Assembly (NCBI GenBank): GCA_023150375.1
Contig: JAKLLA010000001.1
Coordinates: 372,001 to 436,000 of the forward strand
From: Burkholderiaceae bacterium
GTDB taxonomy: Bacteria; Pseudomonadota; Gammaproteobacteria; Burkholderiales; Burkholderiaceae_C
Direction of reading: 5' to 3'
Length of the DNA: 64,000 nucleotides
The notes below the pieces were generated by a model. It ran no database searches, had not been told where the DNA came from, and saw only the letters and a program-made list of their open reading frames with translations. The first letter of the stretch is position 1, and every line of letters begins with the position of its first letter. Of this stretch, positions 16,671 through 25,530 are shown in pieces. The position numbers and the translations under genes are program-made.

Positions 16671-17687
16671 TCAGCGGGGCAGCCCCGATACCTCCGCGAA
16701 GAAGCGCCAGATCTCCTCTTCGGCCACCAGGGCCTGCGAAGGCGACTCCCTGCCCCGCCGCCCGCGCTGCGCACCCGGCCAGCTGTGCCCGCCGGCCTCG
16801 GTGACGCACAGCCGCACCGGGGCCGAAGGGGCCGTTGCACCCCCTGCGCCCCCAGCGGACCCGGCGGCAGCCGCAGGCACGCGGGCCGGGTAGGTATCGC
16901 ACCAGGCCCCCGGGCGGTTCAGGCTGCGCAGCGGCTGTGCCTGGCTGCGGTTGCGCCGCTGCCAGCGCGCCACCGTCTCGGGCACCGACAGGTCGTCCAT
17001 GCCCGGCCGGCGGCCCTGCACCGCATCGGACCCCACGCCGCCGTCGAAGGGCACGCGCAGGTCGTTGCGGGCATGGATATGCAGCACCGGCACCGGCCGG
17101 GCAGGCCGGCAGTCGACGTCGGCCAGGGCCTCGGTGCCGGCCACCGCGGCGACGGCGCGAAAGGTCTCGGCCATCTCGCAGGCCAGCCGGTAGCTGAACA
17201 TCGCGCCGTTGGACATGCCGGTGGCGAAGATGCGCCCGCCGTCCACCGGCAGGCGGCGCTGCAACTGCCCGAGCAGCGCGCGCACGAAGCCCACGTCGTC
17301 GCTGCCCAGGTCGCGCGCCGCACCGCAGCAGCCGCCGGCGTTCCAGGTGGCCAGCCGGCCGCTGGCAAAGCGGCTGAACCCATTCGGAAACACCACCACG
17401 AAGCCCGAGCGCTGTGCCTGCCCCATCAGCCCGTAGCGCCGGTCGTCGGCCATGAACTCCGCATGCCCGCCGCCACCGTGAAAGGCCAGCACCAGCGGCA
17501 CCGGCCGACTCAGGTCCAGCCCGGCGGGCACATGCACGAGGGCGCGCCGGACCAGGCCGCCATGTTCCAGGTTCAGTTCATGGGTGCCATGCCGATAGGA
17601 GTCGGCTGCCGCCAGGGGCGCCGACAGCGCTGCCCACAGGAGGGTGGCCAGGCGGACCATGGACCGAAGGGAACGCCGTGTGTGCAT
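16671..17687 (-). CDS. Secreted PHB-depolymerase/feruloyl-esterase-type alpha/beta hydrolase (CE1-like)
   Basis: Protein of 338 residues with a signal peptide ending near APLAAA. The catalytic nucleophile is in GMSNG (GxSxG), with an oxyanion-side motif FHGGGG. A conserved WNAGGCCG cysteine pair and the C-terminal catalytic His in GGHSWPG complete the picture. This family (LpqC/esterase PHB depolymerase, CE1) includes polyhydroxybutyrate depolymerases and feruloyl esterases. The nearby feruloyl-CoA synthase and vanA genes favour release of feruloyl esters, but the sequence alone does not decide. Start ATG at 17685-17687; the ATG 27 bp further in would give a shorter signal peptide. Confidence 0.8.
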   Translation of the reverse strand: MHTRRSLRSMVRLATLLWAALSAPLAAADSYRHGTHELNLEHGGLVRRALVHVPAGLDLSRPVPLVLAFHGGGGHAEFMADDRRYGLMGQAQRSGFVVVFPNGFSRFASGRLATWNAGGCCGAARDLGSDDVGFVRALLGQLQRRLPVDGGRIFATGMSNGAMFSYRLACEMAETFRAVAAVAGTEALADVDCRPARPVPVLHIHARNDLRVPFDGGVGSDAVQGRRPGMDDLSVPETVARWQRRNRSQAQPLRSLNRPGAWCDTYPARVPAAAAGSAGGAGGATAPSAPVRLCVTEAGGHSWPGAQRGRRGRESPSQALVAEEEIWRFFAEVSGLPR

Positions 17688-17869
17688 GTCGACCAGCCTA
17701 GCGCATGGCGGCAGGCCGGACCGATGCATCGGAACCCATCCGGGCCCCGCGCCTGCCGCCCTCGCGCCGCGGCCCCACCGAGAAAACGTGAAGCGGCACG
17801 CTGCCGATGCAGGCCCACAATGGTTCACGCCACCACGCCCTGTCATCGTTCGATGGCGCGAGGACTGCC
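17688..17869. other. Divergent intergenic region
   Basis: The 182 bp between the secreted hydrolase and the divergent hypothetical gene should hold both promoters. I see no convincing -35/-10 pair or operator. Confidence 0.3.
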
Positions 17870-18460
17870 ATGCCCCAGCTTCCGATGCCCCTCTTGCGCG
17901 CCCGCAGCTTCGCGTCGATCGGCCTCCTGGCCACGCTGACCCTGGCCGCCACGGCCGCGGCGGCGTTCGACTTCACAGGCCGCAAGACCCTCCTCGCGGT
18001 GACCGCCGACGGCGCCCGCACCCCGCTGGGGACGGTCGATTTCACCCCGTCGGCCGGCACGCCCACCACTTTCCGGCTTGCGCTGAAGGCCGAAGCCTTC
18101 ACCGACCACTTCCTGTCGATGCGCGAGTTCAAGTGCCTGAACGCAGCCCAGGAAATCAGCTGCCACGTCCCCTACCCCTATCCGAACCCCGCCACCGTGG
18201 GCCCCGGCCAGCTCGCCTGGCTGGAGCACAGCCTGCTGTTCCTCTTCAAGAGCCCGTCCGAGTTCGGCGCCAGGCTCTGGAACGGCGTCTACTACGAATT
18301 CCGGGAGCAGGGCGCGGCGCTGGTCGGCACACCCCGGGCGGTCGACCTCAACGAGATCTCCGCGCCCCCGCGCGATCCGTCGGTGCCGCCCTTCAGGAAA
18401 GCGTTGCGTCACGACATGCCGGCGCAGGCGCGCTGGCTGCGGGAGCTGGTGATCGAGTAG
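17870..18460 (+). CDS. Hypothetical secreted protein
   Basis: Protein of 196 residues with a clear signal peptide (basic start, hydrophobic core about 16-31, Ala-rich cleavage site). The mature part has a mixed beta pattern with one Cys pair (FKCLNAAQEISC) that may form a disulfide. The aromatic-rich segment LWNGVYYEF resembles conserved proteins of unknown function in Burkholderiales. The ATG at 17870 has GAGG at 17860-17863. It is divergent from the secreted esterase. No function can be assigned. Confidence 0.7.
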   Translation: MPQLPMPLLRARSFASIGLLATLTLAATAAAAFDFTGRKTLLAVTADGARTPLGTVDFTPSAGTPTTFRLALKAEAFTDHFLSMREFKCLNAAQEISCHVPYPYPNPATVGPGQLAWLEHSLLFLFKSPSEFGARLWNGVYYEFREQGAALVGTPRAVDLNEISAPPRDPSVPPFRKALRHDMPAQARWLRELVIE

Positions 18461-18548
18461 GCGACCACGAGGCGGTCGCGGCACTGCAGGTGCTGACACC
18501 GCCCACCGTAAGGTGTTGCCCTGAGAACTCAAGCTGTGCGGGATTTCG

Positions 18549-19787
18549 TCATCGCCCCACGCTCTCCACCAACACCGCCATCCCCTGCCCCCCACCCACG
18601 CAGGCCGAGGCAATCCCCCAGCGCCCCCCACGCCGCTGCAGTTCCTTGGCGACGGTGACCGTCAGGCGCACGCCGGTGGCGGCGAGCGGGTGGCCCAGGG
18701 CGATCGCGCCGCCGTTGACGTTCAGCTTGTCGCGGTCCAGGCCGAGTTCGCGTTCGCAGGCGAGGAGCTGGGCACCCTGGGCTTCGTTGATTTCGATGAG
18801 GTGAATGTCCGCCAGCGTCAGGCCGGTCTTGGCGAGCAGGGCGCGGATGGCGGGGGCGGGGCCGATGCCCATGATTTCGGGCGGGACGCCGACCGCGGCG
18901 GCGGCGGCGATGCGGGCGAGCGGTTGCAGGCTGCGCTCGCGCACCAGCCGGCCGCGGGCCACGACGGCGGCGGCCGCGCCATCGACCAGCGCGGCGCTGT
19001 TGCCGGCGGTCTGCACGCCGCCCGGGTGCACCACGCGCAGCTTGGCTAGGGCCTCGACGGGGGAGGGGCGCGGGTGGGTGTCGGCGCTGACCGTGCCGAT
19101 CTTGGACGGGATCTGGATGCCGCGGGTGGCGTAGCCGGGCAGCTCGAAGCGCTCGCTGGCGACCGGGCAGATCTCGGCGGCCAGGCGGCCTTCGGCCTGG
19201 GCGGCCAGGGCGCGGGCGAAGGACTGGGCGGCGAAGGCGTCCACCTCCTCGCGGGTGATGCCGTACTTCTTCGCCAGGTTCTCGGCGGTGGCGATCATGT
19301 CGATGCCCGGGGCCGGGTCGATCAGCGCCTCCCGCATGAAGTCCTTGAAGCCGACCTCGGCGCCGAGCTTGAAGCCGGTGCGGTGGGTGAAGGCGGCAAT
19401 CGGGTTGCGCGTCATCGACTCGGCGCCGACGACCAGCGCGCTGTCGGCGTAGCCCAGGCTGATCTGGTCGGCGGCCTGGCGGAACAGCTCGAAGCCGGTG
19501 CCGCAAATGCGCTGGGCCATGATGGCCGGCACCTCCACCGGCACGCCGGCGTAGAGGCCGACGTGGCGAGGCAGGCAGAAGACGTCGAAGTCCGACGGCG
19601 CCATCGAGCCGGTGATCACCGAGCCGATGTCCGCGGCGGGCAGGCCGCTGCGGGCGATGGCCTCGCGCGCGACCTTGATGCCCAGGTCGGTGGCGGAAAT
19701 GCCGCCGAAGGCGCCGCAGTAGTCCACGAAGGGGGTGCGGACGCCGTCGACCAGCCAGATGTCGTCGAAGGTGGCGGCAAAGGCCAT
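18549..19787 (-). CDS. Acetyl-CoA acyltransferase (thiolase)
   Basis: Protein of 412 residues. Thiolytic enzymes of this family cleave 3-ketoacyl-CoA to acetyl-CoA and a shortened acyl-CoA. The active-site Cys is in RICGTGFE (about residue 90). The conserved INEAQ, NVNGGAIALGHPLAATG (catalytic His) and CVGGGQG (second Cys) are present. The ATG at 19785-19787 has GAGGAG at normal distance. It lies downstream of two CoA-transferase genes but beyond a probable terminator. It is a candidate for the final step of side-chain beta-oxidation in this cluster. Confidence 0.92.
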   Translation of the reverse strand: MAFAATFDDIWLVDGVRTPFVDYCGAFGGISATDLGIKVAREAIARSGLPAADIGSVITGSMAPSDFDVFCLPRHVGLYAGVPVEVPAIMAQRICGTGFELFRQAADQISLGYADSALVVGAESMTRNPIAAFTHRTGFKLGAEVGFKDFMREALIDPAPGIDMIATAENLAKKYGITREEVDAFAAQSFARALAAQAEGRLAAEICPVASERFELPGYATRGIQIPSKIGTVSADTHPRPSPVEALAKLRVVHPGGVQTAGNSAALVDGAAAAVVARGRLVRERSLQPLARIAAAAAVGVPPEIMGIGPAPAIRALLAKTGLTLADIHLIEINEAQGAQLLACERELGLDRDKLNVNGGAIALGHPLAATGVRLTVTVAKELQRRGGRWGIASACVGGGQGMAVLVESVGR

Positions 19788-19823
19788 GGTGGGTCTCCTC
19801 GGTGCGGGATCAGATTCGGGATC

Positions 19824-19847
19824 AAAAAGGCCCGCGCGCGGCGGGCC
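19824..19847 (-). terminator. Rho-independent terminator after the CoA-transferase genes
   Basis: Read on the minus strand, GGCCCGC pairs with GCGGGCC around a 5-nt loop, followed directly by five T residues. It lies between the CoA-transferase stop (19873) and the thiolase start (19787), so part of the transcription should stop before the thiolase. Confidence 0.75.
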
Positions 19848-19872
19848 AAAGGGCAACTCAGGTCGGGCCGGC

Positions 19873-21444
19873 TCAGTGGGCCTTGGGTGCAGCGCGGACC
19901 GCTTTGGCCAGGCCGCCCCAGGTCTCGCTGAAGATGCCGGGGTCCATGATCTTCACGTCCTTCATGATGGGCTGGAAGGCCATGTGCGCGAGCACGTCGC
20001 GCTCCAGGTCGATGCCGGGGGCGATCTCGGTCAGTTCCAGGCCGTCCTCGCGCAGGTGGAACACGGCGCGCTCGGTGATGAAGAGGACGTTCTGCTGGCG
20101 CAGCGCGGCGTCGTGGCCGTTGAAGGTGACCTGCTCGACGCGCTCGACGAACTTCTTGGCGCGGCCTTCCTCGAGGATCTCCAGACGGCCGTCGCCGATC
20201 TTCAGCTTCACGCCGCCGGCGGTGAAGCTGCCGCAGAACACCAGGTTCCTGGTCGAGCGGGTGATGTTGATGAAGCCGCCGCAGCCCACCGGGCGGCCGC
20301 TGAACTTGCTGACGTTGACGTTGCCGTGGTGGTCGACCTGGGCCAGGCCGAGGAAGCTGGCGTCCAGGCCGCCGCCGTCGTAGAAGTCGAACTGGAAGCT
20401 CTGCTCGATGATCGACTCGGCGTTGTAGGCCAGGCCGAAGTCACCCAGCTGCGCGGGCACGCCACCGTTGACGCCGGACTCGATCGACAGCTTGAGCAGG
20501 TCGGCCACGCCCTCTTCGGCCGCCACGGTCGGGATGCCGGCGGGGATACCGATGCCGAGGTTGGTGATCGCGCCCGGGCGCACCTCCAGCGCGGCGCGGC
20601 GGGCGATGACCTTGCGTTCGTCCAGCGGCATCGGCTCCAGGTGGCCCAGCGGCACACGCACGTTGCCGCACAGCGCCGGGTTGTACTGGGTGGCGATGGT
20701 CTGCATGTGGTTTTCGGGCTGGGCCACGACCACGTAGTCGATCAGGAAGCCCGGTACCTTCACCGCCTTGGGGTGCAGGCTGCCGGCCTGCACCACCTGT
20801 TCGACCTGGCAGATCACCACGCCGCCCCAGCGCTTGGCGGCCTGGGCGATGGAGAGCTGCTCCAGCAGCACGCCTTCCTTGTCCAGCGTGAGGTTGCCGT
20901 TCTCGTCGCAGACGGTGCCGCGGATGATGGCCACGTCGATCTTGGGCGAGCGGTAATACAGCCACTCCTGGCCGTCGAACTCCACCACCTTGACCAGGTC
21001 CTCGGTGGAGGCGCTGTTCATCTTGCCGCCCTCATAGCGCGGGTCGACGAAGGTGCCCAGGCCCACCTGCGTCAGCAGGCCGGGCGACTTGTTGGCGATC
21101 TGGCGCGTCAGGTGCGACAGCGAGCCCTGCGGGAAGTTGTAGGCCTCGACCTCGCCGTCGAAGACCATCTTCATCATCTCCTTGCCGGTCTGGCCGAAGT
21201 GGCCGGCGACGACGCGCTTGATCATCCCCTTGTGGGCGAAGTGCTTCATGCCCGCCTCGCCGGAGTTGCCCACGGCGCCGCAGGCCCAGGTGCTCACCAT
21301 CTGCGGGTGGCCGGTGGCCAGGAAGTGGCGCTCCAGGCCCTGCAGGATCTCCTCGGGCAGGCTGGTGACGGCCAGGCCGCCCAGGAAGATGGTGGCGTTA
21401 TCGGGGATCAGCGGGCCGACCTGGTCGGCGGTGATGACTTGCAT
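19873..21444 (-). CDS. Family I CoA-transferase (acetate/propionate or 3-ketoacid type, YdiF-like)
   Basis: Protein of 523 residues with alpha and beta CoA-transferase halves fused (PF01144 twice). It moves CoA between acyl groups, for example from acetyl- or succinyl-CoA to a carboxylate. The glycine-rich CoA site ITNLGIGIPAGIP and the catalytic Glu region SIESGVNGGVP (about residue 330) are present. It is a close paralogue of the next gene, clearly a tandem duplication. Its acyl substrate is unknown; in this context it may recycle CoA released by the pathway or activate an aromatic acid. Confidence 0.88.
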   Translation of the reverse strand: MQVITADQVGPLIPDNATIFLGGLAVTSLPEEILQGLERHFLATGHPQMVSTWACGAVGNSGEAGMKHFAHKGMIKRVVAGHFGQTGKEMMKMVFDGEVEAYNFPQGSLSHLTRQIANKSPGLLTQVGLGTFVDPRYEGGKMNSASTEDLVKVVEFDGQEWLYYRSPKIDVAIIRGTVCDENGNLTLDKEGVLLEQLSIAQAAKRWGGVVICQVEQVVQAGSLHPKAVKVPGFLIDYVVVAQPENHMQTIATQYNPALCGNVRVPLGHLEPMPLDERKVIARRAALEVRPGAITNLGIGIPAGIPTVAAEEGVADLLKLSIESGVNGGVPAQLGDFGLAYNAESIIEQSFQFDFYDGGGLDASFLGLAQVDHHGNVNVSKFSGRPVGCGGFINITRSTRNLVFCGSFTAGGVKLKIGDGRLEILEEGRAKKFVERVEQVTFNGHDAALRQQNVLFITERAVFHLREDGLELTEIAPGIDLERDVLAHMAFQPIMKDVKIMDPGIFSETWGGLAKAVRAAPKAH

Positions 21445-21492
21445 GCAGGGCTCCGTGCGCCGGGGGACGCGAGGGGAAATCGGATGTGAGAC

Positions 21493-23076
21493 TCAGTGGC
21501 CAGGATGGGCTGACGGCGCGCGGCGCACGATGTCGCCCAGGCCGCCCCAGGTCTCGCGGAACAGGCCGGCGTCCATCAGCTTCACGTTGCGGACGATGGG
21601 CTGGAAGTCCATGTGCGCCAGCACGTCCTTGTGCAGGTCGACGCCCGGGGCGATCTCGGTGAGCTCCAGGCCCTCCTCGCGCAGGTGGAAGACGGCGCGC
21701 TCGGTGACGAAGACGACGTTCTGGCGGCGCTGGGCGGCGTCCTCGCCGTTGAAGGTGATCTGCTCGACCTGGGTGATGAACTTCTTCGAGCGGCCTTCCT
21801 GCAGGATGGTCAGCTGGCCGTCGCCGATCGCGAGCTTCAGGCCCCCTGCAGTGAAGCTGCCGCAGAACACCAGGTTCTGGGTCGAGCGGGTGATGTTGAT
21901 GAAGCCGCCGCAGCCCACCGGCCGGCCACTGAACTTGCTGACGTTGATGTTGCCGCGCGCATCCACCTGCGCCAGGCCGAGGAAGCTGTAGTCCAGGCCG
22001 CCGCCGTCGTAGAAGTCGAACTGCGCGCTCTGCTCGACCATCGACTCGGGGTTGTAGGCCTGGCTGAAGTCGCCGCCCTGCGCCGGCACGCCGCCGGTGA
22101 CGCCGGACTCGACCGAGAGCGTCAGCAGGTCGGCGATGCCCTCCTCGGCCGCCACCGCCGGCACGCCCGCCGGGATGCCGATGCCCAGGTTGGTGATGGC
22201 GCCGGGGCGCAGCTCCATCGCGGCGCGGCGGGCGATCACCTTGCGCTCGTCCAGCGGCAGCGGCTCCAGGTGGCCCAGGGGCACCTTCACATCGCCGCTG
22301 AAGGAGGGGTTGTAGACCGTCGAGATGGTCTGCATGTGGTTCTCGGGCCGGGTGGCCACCACCACGTAGTCCACCAGGTAGCCCGGCACCTTGACGCGCT
22401 TGGGGTGGATCGAGCCGGCCTCGACCACGCGCTCGACCTGGCAGATCACGATGCCGCCGCAGCGCCGCGCCGACTGGGCGATGGCCAGCTGCTCGAGCAG
22501 CACGCCCTCCTTGTCGACGCTGATGTTGCCGTTCTCGTCGGCCAGCGTGCCGCGGATGATGCCCACGTCGATCACCGGCGTCGGGTAGTGCAGCCACTCC
22601 TCGCCGTTGAACTCGACGAGCTTGACCAGGTCCTCGGTGGACGCGGCGTTCATCTTGCCGCCCTCGTAGCGCGGGTCGACGAAGGTGCGCAGGCCCACCT
22701 TGGTCAGCAGGCCGGGGGTGTTGGCCGCGATGTGGCGGGTCAGGTGCGAGATCGAGCCCTGCGGGAAGTTGTAGGCCTCGACCTCGCCGGCGTGCACCAT
22801 CTTCATCATGTCGGGCCCGGTCTGGCCGAAGTGCCCGGCAATCACCCGCTTGATCATGCCCTTGTGGGCGAAGTGCTTCATGCCGCCGTCGCCCGAGTTG
22901 CCGATCGCGCCGCAGGCCCAGGTGGTGACCTGCTGCGGGTGGCCGGTGGCCAGGAAGTGGCGCTCCAGGCCCTGCAGCACCTCTTCGGCCAGGCTGCCCA
23001 TGCCCAGGCCGCCGAGGAAGATCGTGGCGCGGTCCTTGATGAGGGCGCCGGCTTGGTCGGCGGTGATGATCTGCAT
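21493..23076 (-). CDS. Family I CoA-transferase, paralogue
   Basis: Protein of 527 residues that aligns over its whole length with the preceding CoA-transferase, with most residues identical. The CoA site ITNLGIGIPAGVP and catalytic Glu segment SVESGVTGGVP are both conserved. Forty-eight bp separates it from the downstream copy and 85 bp from the upstream thiolase; all lie on one strand. Both copies keep their active-site residues, so both should be functional, perhaps with different acyl specificity. Confidence 0.88.
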   Translation of the reverse strand: MQIITADQAGALIKDRATIFLGGLGMGSLAEEVLQGLERHFLATGHPQQVTTWACGAIGNSGDGGMKHFAHKGMIKRVIAGHFGQTGPDMMKMVHAGEVEAYNFPQGSISHLTRHIAANTPGLLTKVGLRTFVDPRYEGGKMNAASTEDLVKLVEFNGEEWLHYPTPVIDVGIIRGTLADENGNISVDKEGVLLEQLAIAQSARRCGGIVICQVERVVEAGSIHPKRVKVPGYLVDYVVVATRPENHMQTISTVYNPSFSGDVKVPLGHLEPLPLDERKVIARRAAMELRPGAITNLGIGIPAGVPAVAAEEGIADLLTLSVESGVTGGVPAQGGDFSQAYNPESMVEQSAQFDFYDGGGLDYSFLGLAQVDARGNINVSKFSGRPVGCGGFINITRSTQNLVFCGSFTAGGLKLAIGDGQLTILQEGRSKKFITQVEQITFNGEDAAQRRQNVVFVTERAVFHLREEGLELTEIAPGVDLHKDVLAHMDFQPIVRNVKLMDAGLFRETWGGLGDIVRRAPSAHPGH

Positions 23077-23161
23077 GCGGGGCTCCAGGCGGTTCGGTCT
23101 GACGGGGAGAGGCGGGCTTGGGTCAGCGGGCGCTTACTTGACGCGGCTTATTGGGTGCAGC

Positions 23162-24367
23162 TCATTGGGCGCGGCTGTCGGTCACGCGCAGCACGCAGGC
23201 CACGCCGCTGTCACCGGCGGCGCAGCCGGTGAACACGCCCACGCCGCCGCCGCGCAGCACCAGCTCCTCGACCAGCTCGATCACGCCGCGCAGGCCGGTG
23301 GGGCCCTGCGGGTGGCCCCAGATGATGGAGCTGCCGTAGTTGTTCATCTTGCGCCAGTCGAAACCGGTGTCCTTCGCGAAGGCCAGGTCGTTGACGGCGA
23401 AGGGGTTGTGGGTCTTGACCGCGTCCACGTCGGCCATCGTCAGGCCGGCATGCCTGAGCGCGTTCAGCGCGGCCGGGGCCGGGGCCATCGGCATGTGGGC
23501 CTTCTCGACACGGGCCTGGCCGAAGCCGAGCAGCTCGATCTCGATGCCGGCGTCCATCGACACCTCGCGGGCGATCTCGCGGGTGGTGACGATCGCGCCG
23601 GCGTTGCCGTCGGCCGGGTGGGTCTGGGCCCCGAAGGTGATGGTGCCGCCCTCGCGCACCGGCTTCAGGCGGGCCAGGCCCTCGGCGGTGGTCGGGAACA
23701 CGCCCTCGTCGGCCGACAGCGCGCCGCTCTGCTTGCGGAAGCCCGAGTCGAAGATCGGCGCATCGACCATGTAGCGGCGCTGGAAGGCGCGGTCGTGGGC
23801 CAGCGCGGCCTGGTACTGCTCGAAGCGGTGCAGCTTCAGCTCGTGCTGCATCGCCAGCGTGACGCCGTACTTGGCGGCCACGTTCTCGCCGGTCTCCAGC
23901 ATCGCCTTGCCGGCATAGGGGTCGGCGGCGAAGTTGTCCAGCGTCCAGCGCTCGGTGATGCCGTTGCCGCCCGGCGCGGTGGCGTCGGGGTAGTGGACGA
24001 TCGGGCCGTTGGACATGCGGTCGCACATCACCAGCAGGGCGCAGGAGGCGGTGCCGCCGTTGATTTCCTGCGTGGCCATCTGCAGCGAGCGCACGCTGGT
24101 GGCGCAGGCCTGCTGCACGGTCGGGCCGGCGACGCGGTCGATGCCCATCATGCCGGTCAGCCAGGGCAGGCCGTAGAAGCTGCCCTTCTGCGGGTTGGTC
24201 AGGCCCAGGATGCCCAGGTCGATGCGATCCATCGGGAACTTCTTCGCCTCCAGCACGCCCTTGCCGGTGATCGCCGCCAGGCGCACCGAGTTCAGGTTGG
24301 CGAGCGAGCCCTGCCACTTGGCAAAGGGCGTGGACCAGTAGACACCGTAGGGCAGGAAGGCGGACAT
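23162..24367 (-). CDS. Thiolase-family protein
   Basis: Protein of 401 residues in the thiolase superfamily but divergent from the other thiolase here. The nucleophilic Cys is in QQACATS (about residue 89), the His region is KTHNPFAVN, a second motif is IWGHPQGPTG, and GCAAGDSG holds the second Cys. Such proteins act as acyl-CoA acetyltransferases in catabolic clusters. It is the first gene of the leftward operon (thiolase, two CoA-transferases), divergent from the hydratase/synthase operon. ATG at 24365-24367. Confidence 0.85.
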   Translation of the reverse strand: MSAFLPYGVYWSTPFAKWQGSLANLNSVRLAAITGKGVLEAKKFPMDRIDLGILGLTNPQKGSFYGLPWLTGMMGIDRVAGPTVQQACATSVRSLQMATQEINGGTASCALLVMCDRMSNGPIVHYPDATAPGGNGITERWTLDNFAADPYAGKAMLETGENVAAKYGVTLAMQHELKLHRFEQYQAALAHDRAFQRRYMVDAPIFDSGFRKQSGALSADEGVFPTTAEGLARLKPVREGGTITFGAQTHPADGNAGAIVTTREIAREVSMDAGIEIELLGFGQARVEKAHMPMAPAPAALNALRHAGLTMADVDAVKTHNPFAVNDLAFAKDTGFDWRKMNNYGSSIIWGHPQGPTGLRGVIELVEELVLRGGGVGVFTGCAAGDSGVACVLRVTDSRAQ

Positions 24368-24701
24368 CGGGGACTCCGGGGGGGACGCGGCAGAACGGGG
24401 GCGCAGGAGGTGCAAGGCCGTTCACCGGCCTCGCGCGGGCAGGACCGCCGCGGCGACAGGCGCCAGGGATCCTGTGGCTTGATAGTTTATTTCATGAATC
24501 ACTTGGCAGATCCCCCTCTAGGGAAAACCCGATGTGAACCGAGATCCTATTGCGTGCGAGCCGCGCCACCTGCATCATTGTGCACCTCAAGATAATTCAG
24601 GCAAGTAAGCAAATCGTGGCACCTCGGTGACACAGGCCCGCTGCCCGGATGCCCTGTCCCCTCGGCCCGCCCCTCCCTTTTCGCGTTCCTGCCCGCCCGC
24701 C
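24368..24701. promoter_or_regulatory. Divergent control region of the acyl-CoA cluster
   Basis: Between the two divergent operons the stretch 24480-24610 is clearly more AT-rich than its surroundings, as expected for paired promoters. It holds an 8-bp palindrome TTCATGAA (24491-24498) and an imperfect dyad at 24585-24601. These could bind the MarR protein encoded at the far end of the rightward operon. I do not see an unambiguous sigma-70 promoter. Confidence 0.5.
24585..24601. promoter_or_regulatory. Candidate MarR operator
   Basis: CCTCAAGATAATTCAGG reads CCT-N-AA-N5-TT-N-AGG, an imperfect 17-bp dyad about 100 bp upstream of the hydratase start. Size and symmetry fit MarR-family sites that control hydroxycinnamate genes. 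The link is inferred from position only. Confidence 0.35.
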
Positions 24702-25526
24702 ATGAGCCACTCCGACGCCCCCGTGTTCGAACCCGTCACCGGCCTGCTGGCCAGCCTGGACCTGCTGGAGATCTCCCAGGCCGGGGCCGTCCTGCATGTG
24801 CGGCTGAACCGGCCGACCAAGCGCAACGCGATCAACGACACGCTGATCGCCCAGATCCACACCACCTTCGTGAACCTGCCGGCCGATGTGCGGGCGGTGA
24901 TCCTCAGCGGCGCGGGCGAGCATTTCTGCGCCGGGCTGGACCTGTCCGAACTGGTGGAGCGCAACACGCTGGCGGCGGTGCTGCACTCGCGCGGCTGGCA
25001 CGCGGCCTTCGAGGCCATCCAGTACGGCCGTGTGCCGGTGATCGCGGTGCTGCACGGCGCGGTGGTGGGCGGCGGCCTGGAGATCGCGGCGTCCTGCCAC
25101 ATCCGCGTGGCGGAGGACTCGGCCTACTTCGGCCTGCCCGAAGGCCAGCGCGGCATCTTCGTGGGCGGCGGCGCCTCGGTGCGCGTGCCGCGGCTGATGG
25201 GCACTTCGCGCATGATGGACATGATGCTCACCGGCCGGGTCTTCGACGCCGACCAGGGCGAGCGCTACGGCGTCGTCAACTACCGCACCGCCGACGGCGA
25301 GGGCTTCGCCAAGGCGGTGGCCATCGCCCGCAAGATCACCAGCAACGCGCCGATGACGGCCTTTGCGGTGATGCACGCGCTGCCGCGCATCGCCGAGATG
25401 TCGCCCAGCGAGGGCCTGTTCGCCGAATCGCTGATGGCCTCCGTGGCCAGCAACACGCCCGAGGCCCAGGACCGGCTGCGCGCCTTCCTGGAAGGCCGGG
25501 CCGGCAAGGTCGTGAAGGAGGGCTGA
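24702..25526 (+). CDS. Enoyl-CoA hydratase/isomerase (crotonase family)
   Basis: Protein of 274 residues. The oxyanion-hole segments are GAGEHFCAGLDLSEL (about residue 70) and HGAVVGGGLEIAASC (about residue 116), and the catalytic-loop segment is FGLPEGQRGIFVGGG. It should hydrate an alpha,beta-unsaturated acyl-CoA made by the synthase or dehydrogenase of the cluster. The motif pattern differs from known feruloyl-CoA hydratase/lyase, so a plain beta-oxidation hydratase is preferred. ATG at 24702; a longer reading to 24627 lacks family similarity. The next gene begins 4 bp after the stop. Confidence 0.85.
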   Translation: MSHSDAPVFEPVTGLLASLDLLEISQAGAVLHVRLNRPTKRNAINDTLIAQIHTTFVNLPADVRAVILSGAGEHFCAGLDLSELVERNTLAAVLHSRGWHAAFEAIQYGRVPVIAVLHGAVVGGGLEIAASCHIRVAEDSAYFGLPEGQRGIFVGGGASVRVPRLMGTSRMMDMMLTGRVFDADQGERYGVVNYRTADGEGFAKAVAIARKITSNAPMTAFAVMHALPRIAEMSPSEGLFAESLMASVASNTPEAQDRLRAFLEGRAGKVVKEG

Positions 25527-25530
25527 GCCC

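Noticed and set aside
24702-25526. Feruloyl-CoA hydratase/lyase (vanillin-forming)
   Set aside because: The catalytic-loop wording does not match the hydratase/lyase pattern I know, and the full beta-oxidation set beside it would not be needed.
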